A stretch of DNA of 64,000 bases, from positions 41,447 through 105,446 of the forward strand of contig JAHEZD010000006.1 of assembly GCA_023251255.1 (NCBI GenBank), given 5' to 3'. Source of the DNA: Chitinophagaceae bacterium. Lineage in GTDB: Bacteria > Bacteroidota > Bacteroidia > Chitinophagales > Chitinophagaceae. Below, piece after piece: positions 43,918 through 52,250 of this stretch. The notes beneath the pieces are model-generated. The model was not told the DNA's origin and searched no databases. It was given only the letters and a program-made list of their open reading frames with translations. A program made the position numbers and the translations under genes. Positions within the stretch are counted from its first letter, which is position 1; every line of letters begins with the position of its first letter.

Positions 43918-43957
43918 AAAGAGGATGATTTGGTAAAACAAATCATCCTCTTTTGTT
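43918..43957 (+). terminator. Terminator after tRNA fragment
   Basis: 15-bp perfect arms (AAAGAGGATGATTTG/CAAATCATCCTCTTT) with a 6-base loop and a T-rich tail. It probably belonged to the tRNA before integration, and may now also end pirin transcripts. Confidence 0.88.
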
Positions 43958-44624
43958 TTGCAGGGTTCAAAACCAATTAGCGGACCTTGCAATCCTTAGG
44001 GAGCTTGACTCAAAGCTGTTCACAGAATCTACGTACAGTAATTCCGGTCTATTCTTCACAACAAACGAATGAAAGCTGGGCATTCCACACAAAGGAGCCT
44101 GCCCAGCTTAGCGCATAAGCCATGCAGCAGTAAAACTGTTCAGCAGTTCCCTCACTTCGTTCGGGAGGACACGGACTCCGTAGCGAAGAAAAAAAATGTC
44201 ACCTATTTTTTTTGTCTCACTTTTTTTTGAGGCATTTTTTTTTGTGACATTTTTCTGTGGGCTATTTTTTTACAGCAGATGCTGCACTTTGTACCCAAAC
44301 GGCTTAGGAACAGTTGGACCATCACGGAAGTACACCGAAACATTACGACCAATGAATTCCGTTGGTCAAAAGACGCAACGGGGGCGACGGTTTTGTTTGA
44401 TGATTTTGATTAGGAAAGGAACACCGGCTAACTACAGACATGCAAGGTCCCAGCTTTACTCATGGCTCATTGGAAAACATTGCTGGAAATATTATAATTT
44501 ATAGAATAGTAGATTTGAATGAAAGACGTTATTATAGCAAGTAATTATTTTCCTACCTATGGAGCCAAATAAAGGATGCTACTGATTACTAGGGCACGTT
44601 GGATATTTCAATTGACCTGCCGTA
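43958..44624. other. Intergenic region with T-run array
   Basis: No gene accepted. It includes an imperfect hairpin CTTCGTTCGGGAG/CTCCGTAGCGAAG (about 44156-44189) and a T-run array at 44195-44275. A 44-codon frame at 44279-44413 cannot be supported. Confidence 0.45.
44195..44275. repeat. T-run array with TGTCTCAC/TGAGGCA/TGTGACA words
   Basis: Four short related words separated by runs of 7-9 T. Same architecture as the arrays at 11.8, 24.4 and 63.8 kb. Confidence 0.55.
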
Positions 44625-44651
44625 TTTTGCATAAAAATTTTTTATGCAAAA
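44625..44651. promoter_or_regulatory. Perfect palindrome spanning the start codon of the sigma-54 activator
   Basis: Arms TTTTGCATAAAAA (44625-44637) and its exact reverse complement (44639-44651) with a single-base centre. The ATG at 44644 is within the right arm. As RNA it would form a hairpin hiding the start; as DNA it could be an autoregulatory operator. Confidence 0.65.
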
Positions 44652-47271
44652 GGCAAAAAATGGGAACCCAGATTTACCTGTTTCTTCCAAAATTACGCCT
44701 GAGCTGGAAAGAAAGGTCTTACTCGAACTGGGAAATGATATTACCCGGGTTCGGGATAAGAATGACCTTATCCTACTTTTTTCAAAACGGATCAAAGGGT
44801 TATTTTATTTTACCCATACGCTTGTTGCCCTAATTGACTACAAAGACGAAACCTACGCTCCCATCCTGCTGGATGACCAATCTCCCATCCGATTGCATGC
44901 GAAGTACAAGGAATTGGTACAATCCCGTTTTTCGCTAAACGAACCATTTATCCAGTCGGTATTGCAGGCAGATGACCCTATATCTTTTTTGCTGGAGGAT
45001 ATAATGTACCAGCCGCAGAGCCCTGCCTTCCTCCGGCTTAATTATGAAGGGGGCATAAGAGAAATTTTAATGACCAGGCTTATGAAAGATGGGAAGCCAA
45101 TGGGCTTTCTTAATATTTATTCCGATATACCTGGCAGCTTTAACGACGGGTTTAGAAATATTATTAAAGGTATTGCACCCCAGTTGTCGAGTGCCATATC
45201 CAATATTATAAAAAATGAGGAACTGCTTAAAAAGGAAAAAGAAAAATCATTCCTGCTTGATTTCAGCAGTGATATTGCATTGGTAAGAACCAAGGATGAA
45301 CTTGCTCTTGCCGTTCGCACCGCAATAAGCAAGTTGAATCAGAAAAGCGGCTATGTCATTCGAAGGATCAATGAGGACAACACTACCATGAGTCCCTATG
45401 TTTACGATCTGGGCATACATCAACATGACCAAAAGATAGTGAGTGCACTGGAGAAAGCCAGGTACCCCATCAATGACGGACTCCAGAACCGTATACTGAA
45501 CAGTCCCATCCCTTTATTGTTTACCGTAGACAGGGAAATACAACGTGGCATCACTTCAGCCTATTTACAAAGTTGGAAGATGATGGGATTCAAAGACGTG
45601 GTAGGTATCCGGCTGCGTAACGGGGAAACGAATCATGGAATTTTGTTCCTGAATATTGAGGAAATCAATGTTCAGTTGTTACAAGGTATCTGTTCCCAAA
45701 TATCCATCGCCTTGGCCAATATTATGGCCAATGAGCAGATCAGTAAAAAACAGGAGGAGCAGGCCTTCCTGCTGGATTTCAGTAATGATATTACCCAGGT
45801 AAGAACGAAGCAGGACCTACAGGCCGCTATCTCGAGAGTACTGGATAAAACGATGCATACACGGCTTGTCATGATACGGGTGATAGATGATGATGGCTTG
45901 CACCTGTCCCCGTTCATGTATGACAATACCTTGTTTAAAAAAGCAAAAATTGATTTTGATAAAATGGCGGTAGAGCGGATCACTATCAACGAACCATATA
46001 CAGCGCAGGTGTTGACCAGTAAGGATGGACTGCTGTTTAATGTGGAAGAAGAATTAAAAAGTGGCAACACATATGCACAGTTATGGAAAATAACAGGGCT
46101 AAGAAATATGTACGGCCTGCCATTGCGTGCCGGCGATAAAAACATCGGAACGATATGGCTGCTGGCAGATCAATTGAGCCAATTATTGTTGAAAGGTATA
46201 TGTGCTCAAATAGCTGTTGCCATTGCCAACATCCAGGCCAATGAAAAACTGCTTACTTATAAAAAGCAACTGGAAGTAGAAAACGATTACCTGAAAGAGC
46301 AGATCAAAACAATCTATAATTTTTCTGAAATTATTGGCGGTGGCGACGCTATGCAAAAAGTATATCGGCTGATGTCACTGGTAGCAGATTCCAATACAAC
46401 CGTGCTGGTATTGGGCGAAACCGGTACCGGTAAGGAACTGATCGCAAGAGCTATTCATAATGCATCGTCCCGCAAAGACAAACTGATGGTTAAAGTTAAC
46501 TGTGCAGCGTTGCCGGCAAATCTTATCGAAAGCGAATTGTTTGGTCATGAACGTGGTGCTTTTACCGGGGCGATTGACCGGCGTATCGGCAAATTTGAAT
46601 TGGCCGATCATAGTACTTTGTTCCTTGACGAAATTGGTGAACTGCCGCTTGAAGCACAGGCAAAGTTATTACGTGTGATACAGGAGCGTGAACTGGAACG
46701 GGTGGGCGGCAAGCAAATTATAAAGATCAATGTACGGTTGATCGCTGCTACCAACCGCAACCTCGAAGATGAAGTAAAGGCAGGGCGATTCCGTGCAGAT
46801 CTTTATTTCAGGTTGAACGTATTTCCCATTGGCCTACCACCGCTTCGTGACCGGGCAGAAGATATCGAACCACTTACCCATTTTTTTGTACAGAAATACA
46901 GCAGGAATACAGGCCGTAAGATCAGGAAAGTTGCACCAAAAGTTATACAGCAATTACGCAGTTACACGTGGCCTGGTAATATAAGAGAGCTGGAGCATTT
47001 AATAGAACGCAGCATATTAATGACCACCAGTGAAGTGTTGGATGATGTATATATACCGCAGCATACTGATGCAGAAAAACAGGAGCAGGCTCATCTTTTA
47101 AACCGTTCGCTGGAAGAAGTGGAGCGTAGCCATATTATTGAAACATTGAAACGTTGTGCCGGCAAAATTTCAGGCGCCGGCAGTGCTGCAGAAATATTGA
47201 AAGTACCGGGCAATACTTTGCATTCCAAAATGAAAAAACTAAGCATCAGTAAGAGCGATTATTTTGGCTGA
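44644..47271 (+). CDS. Sigma-54-dependent activator with three GAF-like domains
   Basis: 875 residues. Three consecutive GAF-like sensor modules (about 20-200, 200-380, 380-545), each preceded by a similar segment (LLELGNDITRVRDKNDL, LLDFSSDIALVRTKDEL, LLDFSNDITQVRTKQDL), so they arose by duplication. The AAA+ domain (about 560-800) has Walker A GETGTGKELIAR, the sigma-54 contact loop GAFTGA near 637, and FLDEIGELPLEAQAKLLRVIQ. The arginine-finger region FRADLYFRLNVFP follows. A Fis-type HTH ends the protein (KISGAGSAAEILKVPGNTLHSKMKKLSI). The signal bound by the GAF modules is unknown. It likely activates the promoter at 47399-47413 directly downstream. Confidence 0.95.
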   Translation: MQKAKNGNPDLPVSSKITPELERKVLLELGNDITRVRDKNDLILLFSKRIKGLFYFTHTLVALIDYKDETYAPILLDDQSPIRLHAKYKELVQSRFSLNEPFIQSVLQADDPISFLLEDIMYQPQSPAFLRLNYEGGIREILMTRLMKDGKPMGFLNIYSDIPGSFNDGFRNIIKGIAPQLSSAISNIIKNEELLKKEKEKSFLLDFSSDIALVRTKDELALAVRTAISKLNQKSGYVIRRINEDNTTMSPYVYDLGIHQHDQKIVSALEKARYPINDGLQNRILNSPIPLLFTVDREIQRGITSAYLQSWKMMGFKDVVGIRLRNGETNHGILFLNIEEINVQLLQGICSQISIALANIMANEQISKKQEEQAFLLDFSNDITQVRTKQDLQAAISRVLDKTMHTRLVMIRVIDDDGLHLSPFMYDNTLFKKAKIDFDKMAVERITINEPYTAQVLTSKDGLLFNVEEELKSGNTYAQLWKITGLRNMYGLPLRAGDKNIGTIWLLADQLSQLLLKGICAQIAVAIANIQANEKLLTYKKQLEVENDYLKEQIKTIYNFSEIIGGGDAMQKVYRLMSLVADSNTTVLVLGETGTGKELIARAIHNASSRKDKLMVKVNCAALPANLIESELFGHERGAFTGAIDRRIGKFELADHSTLFLDEIGELPLEAQAKLLRVIQERELERVGGKQIIKINVRLIAATNRNLEDEVKAGRFRADLYFRLNVFPIGLPPLRDRAEDIEPLTHFFVQKYSRNTGRKIRKVAPKVIQQLRSYTWPGNIRELEHLIERSILMTTSEVLDDVYIPQHTDAEKQEQAHLLNRSLEEVERSHIIETLKRCAGKISGAGSAAEILKVPGNTLHSKMKKLSISKSDYFG

Positions 47272-47310
47272 TATTAATCTCACTAACTTTTTACATTCTC
47301 CCTTTATAAA

Positions 47311-47346
47311 GTGAAACAAGTAGTGCTTTCACGAAATACAGTGAAA
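47311..47346. promoter_or_regulatory. Candidate enhancer sites (GTGAAA/TTTCAC)
   Basis: Inverted pair GTGAAA (47311-47316) and TTTCAC (47327-47332) plus a third GTGAAA (47341-47346), about 55-90 bases upstream of the -24 element. This is the right place for a sigma-54 activator to bind. Confidence 0.5.
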
Positions 47347-47398
47347 AATTTATACCCCATAATTATCTATCTTATTGATTTCCAATAATTTGATTGAT

Positions 47399-47413
47399 TG
47401 GCATTTGGTTGGC
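47399..47413 (+). promoter_or_regulatory. Sigma-54 (-24/-12) promoter candidate
   Basis: TGGCATTTGGTTGGC: GG of -24 and GC of -12 are exactly 12 bases apart, and only two positions differ from TGGCAC-N5-TTGC. It lies 38 bases before the ATG at 47452 and right after a sigma-54 activator gene. Confidence 0.65.
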
Positions 47414-47451
47414 CTATGAAGGGCAAACACGTCACCATTAAAAATCAAATT

Positions 47452-48207
47452 ATGAAAATCGTAGTCATTGGAGGTTCCGGCCTCATCGGAACAAAAGTAG
47501 TTAACCAACTTCGTCAAAAAGGGCACGAAGTTATCGCAGCCTCACCTGCCACTGGAATCAATACCATTACCGGCGAGGGATTGGCAGAAGCGATGAAAGA
47601 TACTGATATCGTTATTGATCTCGCTAATTCTCCCTCATTTGAAGACAAAGCAGTCCTGGAATTTTTCCAGACATCAGGTCGCAACCTTTTAGCAGCAGAG
47701 ATCAATGCCGGCGTAAAACATCACGTAGCGCTTTCCATTGTTGGAGTTGACATCATGCAAAATGTTGGTTACATGCGGGCCAAGAAAGCACAAGAAGACC
47801 TGATCAGGCAATCGGGAGTACCGTACACGATTATCCGCAGCACACAATTTTTGGAATTCCTGAAAGGCATTGCCGACCAGGCTACGCAGGGAAGCGAAGT
47901 ACACCTTTCTGATGTAGCATTCCAGCCCATTGCTTCAGATGATGTTGCCTCTTTTGTAGCCAAATATGCGTTGGCGGCCCCCATCAATGGCAAGGTAGAA
48001 ATAGCCGGCCCGGAACGTTTTGAGATGTATGAAATTGTTGCCCGCTACCTGCAGCATTCAAATGATCCACGCAAAGTAGTGGCTAACGGAAGGCCGGAAT
48101 ATTTTGGTGGGGAAATTAGCCATGCTGCATTGGTACCGGCCGGCGGAGCTGCATTGGGAGCCATCAGCTTTGAAAAATGGTGGGATAAACAATTACAAAA
48201 GGCCTAA
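47452..48207 (+). CDS. NAD(P)-binding SDR/NmrA-like protein under sigma-54 promoter
   Basis: 251 residues from the ATG at 47452; an upstream in-frame start would overlap the promoter. The Rossmann motif IVVIGGSGLIGTKVVNQLRQKGHEVIAAS is at 3-31; TDIVIDLANSPSFED, HHVALSIVGVDIMQN, RAKKAQEDLIRQSGVPYTIIRSTQFLEF and VAFQPIASDDVASFV are typical of extended/atypical SDRs of the NmrA group. Substrate unknown. It is placed 180 bases after the sigma-54 activator with an apparent -24/-12 promoter and enhancer sites between, so it is the probable regulated target. Confidence 0.88.
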   Translation: MKIVVIGGSGLIGTKVVNQLRQKGHEVIAASPATGINTITGEGLAEAMKDTDIVIDLANSPSFEDKAVLEFFQTSGRNLLAAEINAGVKHHVALSIVGVDIMQNVGYMRAKKAQEDLIRQSGVPYTIIRSTQFLEFLKGIADQATQGSEVHLSDVAFQPIASDDVASFVAKYALAAPINGKVEIAGPERFEMYEIVARYLQHSNDPRKVVANGRPEYFGGEISHAALVPAGGAALGAISFEKWWDKQLQKA

Positions 48208-48428
48208 CGGCAAATGATCTGCCGCCTGTTGAAACGAAGATGACAGGTGTCAGCTTGCTGAGGCGGTTGTAACGGGAATGCACTTTCTACCTGTTCGTGC
48301 ACCAGGATATCCCTACGCCGGCGTATGATCCTTACGAAAACCGGTCAGCAACACGGCAAGTCGACAGGCAGCAGATCATTATTTCAGTACTTGAAAAGAT
48401 AAATCATTCATCAATAAATTCAAACATC

Positions 48429-48617
48429 ATGCATTTCTTATTCTTACATCATCCAATAAAAAATCTGATAGACGAACCTAATGAACATACATTGGTTCCT
48501 CTTCAAAATCACGAGCATAATGCCAATGAAGGCAGCGAGTTTCTTGACGATGCTCTCCGTATGGAAGATATGCCCGCATTGTATCCGGAAGAAAATACCA
48601 TGGACGGGGAATCATAA
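48429..48617 (+). CDS. Small hypothetical protein (62 aa)
   Basis: Starts at the ATG 48429 (MHFLFLHHPIKNLID); a longer frame from 48297 is less likely because its first 44 codons look non-coding. Acidic C-terminal half (GSEFLDDALRMEDMPALYPEE). No family recognised. It stands 19 bases before the next small gene, so the two may be cotranscribed with the upstream NmrA-like gene. The gap 48208-48428 holds nothing else clear. Confidence 0.4.
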   Translation: MHFLFLHHPIKNLIDEPNEHTLVPLQNHEHNANEGSEFLDDALRMEDMPALYPEENTMDGES

Positions 48618-48636
48618 ACCATAAAATTAAAATGTT

Positions 48637-48954
48637 ATGAAAAATTATGAATCACTTGCCGACGCTTTGGATGACCTCAGGAAAAGAGGTTATGAAGCTG
48701 ATTTTGAAACACAATCACCTTGTCTTTACTGCAGCGATTTGGATCTAAGACTGATCGAAGAAGAATTTCAGGTAGATGAAGTTTACCGGTTTGAAGACGA
48801 CTCCAGCCCTGACAGTAACGCTGTCGTATATGCAATTTCTTCTTCTTCTGCAGGGATAAAAGGCACTATAATCGATGGATTGGGAACATCCTCAGGCAGT
48901 ATCAGTTTTGAAATGACAAAGAAACTTCAATATCATCTTGTCTCGGCATTATAA
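48637..48954 (+). CDS. Small conserved Bacteroidota protein (often mislabelled PRPP synthetase)
   Basis: 105 residues: YESLADALDDLRKRGYEADF, a short CLYC motif, then EEFQVDEVYRFEDDSSPDSNAVVYAISS and GIKGTIIDGLG. The pattern matches a family of about 100 residues common in Bacteroidota and annotated in databases as phosphoribosylpyrophosphate synthetase, though it lacks any PRPP synthetase motif. The function is unknown; a regulatory role is possible. Its RBS region follows the preceding small gene closely. Confidence 0.7.
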   Translation: MKNYESLADALDDLRKRGYEADFETQSPCLYCSDLDLRLIEEEFQVDEVYRFEDDSSPDSNAVVYAISSSSAGIKGTIIDGLGTSSGSISFEMTKKLQYHLVSAL

Positions 48955-49140
48955 TTAGCAATCATGAAATGAAACACATATCAACCGTTTCTGAGAGCCA
49001 AAGGATATCATTATAGTAGAGTGGCAAGTATATTAATTCCAATAAGTTTAGGCGACCTTCGAGTGCCCATATCCTAATGGAATAGCCTTGCAATCTCTAC
49101 GATTGTCGCAAAAACATTACTTGCTACACAAACAGCCCTA

Positions 49141-52100
49141 TCATCGTCCACCCAACGCATATTTCAGCATGTTCAGCAATAGCTGCTGCCCTACAATATT
49201 TGCACTGTTTTTCTGAGAGGCATTGAAAGTATTCATGGCCGCATTTTCGCCATCGCCTTCTGCTTTCTTTTCCCCCTTCACTTCTTTTATGCAGGAATAG
49301 ATATCCAGTGTTGACAAAATGATCTTTCCCCTACCGTGGGGAACAATGGCCAATGCACTGTACACTTCTGGTTTATGGTCCGATACACAGGCTACAATTG
49401 TTTCGCCATTGAACAGTCTCAAACCACTCCGTTGCTTGTTGTAAGTGGCAAAGCACTGGTATTCCCAATTGAACACGCAGGCCTGTGGCAGCCCTTTAAA
49501 CAAAGGATGCTGCTTTGAAAAATAGTTGCCGCCATACCATGAAGTGCCCAATGCCTTTGTTCCCCTGTAATCCAGCACTTCTTTCCTGGAAAGGTGCTCC
49601 GCCCATTTTTCTGCATTGCCCACTACAATGAGCGTATTGCCTTCGTTTACCCATTCCAGTATATCCGTCACAAGCTGGTTGCCTGTTTGCTGTGGTTCAA
49701 ATGCACCTACCAATAGGTATTTGCCCTGTGGCCTTCCCGAACGGAAACTTTTTACCTGTTTAATGCCTGCAGCCTCCAAATAGTTCTGCAATACTGAGCT
49801 GGTATCTGCCACCATGCCTTCATTGCCAATACCCTCTATGTCCAGTTTTACGGCATACAGTTCATCCTTGCCGTTGGCCACCGCTTCTTTGTTATTGATT
49901 AAAGAAGCTTGTATATAGGTATACCCATTTGTTGCAGGGGCAAATTGATTGCCTGCAGAAAGCAGTTCGCCATATACATTGCCACCACTTAGTTTGACAG
50001 GGATACTTTTTGTCCATACCGCCTCCCCTTTGCCATCCACAGCCTTTACATCAAGTAGGAAGTTGCCATATAGGTTCTTTTGGTTGACTATATAAAAATC
50101 AATCGTTGCGGTATCCCCAACGGGCAGTACTTTTTTATTGATCTTTACTGCCACATACAATGGCTGGTTGTAATAGGCAATCAGGGAAGCGTCTCCCTTG
50201 AGGTTCCTGTAATTGTCTACCACGCCAGAATGGTTTTCAAGCTTCATGCTTTCCCAACCATTGATTGCATAGCCATCCGTTACATTGTTGATGCGTATGT
50301 TTTCGATGGCCCTTCCTTGGTAATAGAATGCAATATTGCCCATTTTGCGTGTAAGGGAATCCACATTGGGAAAGGCTTTGGCAAAACCATGCTGGTGGAT
50401 AAAGTCATTGTAGGCATCGTACCATTTCAAGTAGGCATCGGTTTCCCATCCCCTGTCCCTACCGGTTTTCAGTATTTCATCATGTATCAATTGCAGGCGG
50501 GGCGGGGTACCTATGGCGCCTTCTTCACCATCATAGATGATTTCATCGCTATGGTTGGTATAACGCAGGTAGCTGGATGGGTTATTGTAAATATTGTTGT
50601 GGTAGGTGCCCGGGCCTCCAGCATGGTGCTGGTCGAACCAGCCATAGCTTTTAAAGCTACGATCGTAGGGCAGCAAATGCAGTTTGAACCTTGGATCGGG
50701 CCCCATTTTGATACTGCCATTTGATGAGTTGTAAGTAATGATCCTTGTTTCATCCAGTTGATGTGCCGCAAGCATTTGGGCGCTGTCCTCCTGTTGGGGT
50801 TCGGCTCCACGCTCATTGTGCAGGTTGTAGATGACGAGCGAAGGGTGGTTCCTGTCGCGCTTGACCATCCTGAACAGTTTTTCGTTCCTTGTTGCGAAAT
50901 AAAAACTGGCCTGCTGTTTTCCAAGGCTGTCCGGCGCCTGATAAAGGTTGGCTGGGTATTGATTGCCACCGGGCTCCTCAAAATAAAGCAGCCCCAGTTC
51001 ATCTGCATAATCCAGTACATTCTGGTTGCCGATGGTGCGATGGAAGTTGAGCATGTTCATGCCGAGCTTCTTGGCATCCATCACCTGCTTCTTTGCCAGT
51101 TCATCTGTTGGTGCAATGCCATTAACAGGCCAGAAGCCCCATGAAATAGCAGTCAGCAAAACAATCCTTTTGCCATTTAGGTAAAACTGCTTATCGCCAT
51201 TCACTTCCTTTACTTCAAACCATCGGAAGCCGAAACGTTGTGAAACTTCATCCATGCTATTATCCTGGCCTTTCCATTGTGCTGTTACTGTATAAAGGTT
51301 GGGGCTATCAATGCTCCACAATGCTGCATCCTGAACTGTGATGGGGATGGTTTTTATAAGCTCGCCAGTAGGAATTGATGGCAAGGGATATGATTGTTTG
51401 AACACTATCTTGCCATTGGGCCTTGCCTGCCTTACCTGCACCAGCAAATCGCCCCCTACCGGTTTTCCCAGTGTGTTGGTGATGGTCACTTGTGCATCTA
51501 TTTCATTTGCCTTGGGCTTGTTCTTGATGAATATATCCGATGTGTATACCTTGCCAGTGGCCACTAGCTTTACTTTTCCGGTAATGCCTCCAAAACCATG
51601 TGTAGGGTTCGTTCTGTAGCTGCCCCACATGAAGTTCTGGGAATCCCTCCAATCAAAATTGCCGTTGGGGTCAGTGATGCGTACAGCGAGTTCATTTATT
51701 GTACCGAACTTTACATAGTCTGTAATATCCACTTCAAAAGGTGTGCTGTTCACGAGGTCATACCCTACCAGTTTGCTGTTCAGGTATATTTCTGCACGGA
51801 ACCTTACCGCTTCAAACTGCAATACAATCCGTTTCCCTTTTTGTGTGGCGTCCACCGCAAAGCTTGTGCTGAACCATGATACGCCCAAATAGTTTCCCGC
51901 AACGCCGAAACTGTTGCCATTGCTGCCCCAATAATATTCTTCCACCGTTGCTGGCAGGGTCACTTTTCTGCCCGGTGCTGTTTTCAGCACTTCCCAACCT
52001 CCAGTTGGTATGTTCGGGGGAATGGATGGTATGTTTACAGGCGGTGCATACAATGCATCATCCTGCCATGTTGCTGCTGTATCCAGCCAGAGTTTCCAAT

Positions 52101-52206
52101 TATTGCCAGATAGGTCCGTGATGGTCCTACCTGCCTGTGCCAGGCCCATGTAGGGTACTGCCATAAGGAAAAACAGTAGGTACCTCCCCATTCTTTTTGC
52201 CTTCAT
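49141..52206 (-). CDS. GH2-family glycoside hydrolase with C-terminal GATase-like domain
   Basis: About 1021 residues from the ATG at 52206 (signal peptide ending GLAQ); the in-frame start at 52272 would overlap the GH43 stop. The sugar-binding jelly roll, Ig-like domain and catalytic barrel are in order. LGMNMLNFHRTIGNQNVLDYADELGLLYFEEPGG and the acid/base block VIYNLHNERGAEP are clear; EIIYDGEEGAIGT may hold the nucleophile. A C-terminal domain from about 860 (KYLLVGAFEPQ, ILEWVNEGNTLIVVGNAEKW, GRGKIILSTLD) resembles a glutamine-amidotransferase-like fold, recalling the GH105 at 993-2876. Likely beta-galactosidase or related debranching enzyme of pectin side chains. It follows GH43 by 44 bases. 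Confidence 0.87.
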   Translation of the reverse strand: MKAKRMGRYLLFFLMAVPYMGLAQAGRTITDLSGNNWKLWLDTAATWQDDALYAPPVNIPSIPPNIPTGGWEVLKTAPGRKVTLPATVEEYYWGSNGNSFGVAGNYLGVSWFSTSFAVDATQKGKRIVLQFEAVRFRAEIYLNSKLVGYDLVNSTPFEVDITDYVKFGTINELAVRITDPNGNFDWRDSQNFMWGSYRTNPTHGFGGITGKVKLVATGKVYTSDIFIKNKPKANEIDAQVTITNTLGKPVGGDLLVQVRQARPNGKIVFKQSYPLPSIPTGELIKTIPITVQDAALWSIDSPNLYTVTAQWKGQDNSMDEVSQRFGFRWFEVKEVNGDKQFYLNGKRIVLLTAISWGFWPVNGIAPTDELAKKQVMDAKKLGMNMLNFHRTIGNQNVLDYADELGLLYFEEPGGNQYPANLYQAPDSLGKQQASFYFATRNEKLFRMVKRDRNHPSLVIYNLHNERGAEPQQEDSAQMLAAHQLDETRIITYNSSNGSIKMGPDPRFKLHLLPYDRSFKSYGWFDQHHAGGPGTYHNNIYNNPSSYLRYTNHSDEIIYDGEEGAIGTPPRLQLIHDEILKTGRDRGWETDAYLKWYDAYNDFIHQHGFAKAFPNVDSLTRKMGNIAFYYQGRAIENIRINNVTDGYAINGWESMKLENHSGVVDNYRNLKGDASLIAYYNQPLYVAVKINKKVLPVGDTATIDFYIVNQKNLYGNFLLDVKAVDGKGEAVWTKSIPVKLSGGNVYGELLSAGNQFAPATNGYTYIQASLINNKEAVANGKDELYAVKLDIEGIGNEGMVADTSSVLQNYLEAAGIKQVKSFRSGRPQGKYLLVGAFEPQQTGNQLVTDILEWVNEGNTLIVVGNAEKWAEHLSRKEVLDYRGTKALGTSWYGGNYFSKQHPLFKGLPQACVFNWEYQCFATYNKQRSGLRLFNGETIVACVSDHKPEVYSALAIVPHGRGKIILSTLDIYSCIKEVKGEKKAEGDGENAAMNTFNASQKNSANIVGQQLLLNMLKYALGGR

Positions 52207-52250
52207 ATTGTTTTTCTTTAAAAATGAGTGGTTTCCAATTGTTGTTTTAC

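Noticed and set aside
44279..44413. 44-codon frame (ending LFDDFD)
   Set aside because: Too short, no recognisable family, start lies next to a T-run array; perhaps a remnant but unsupported.
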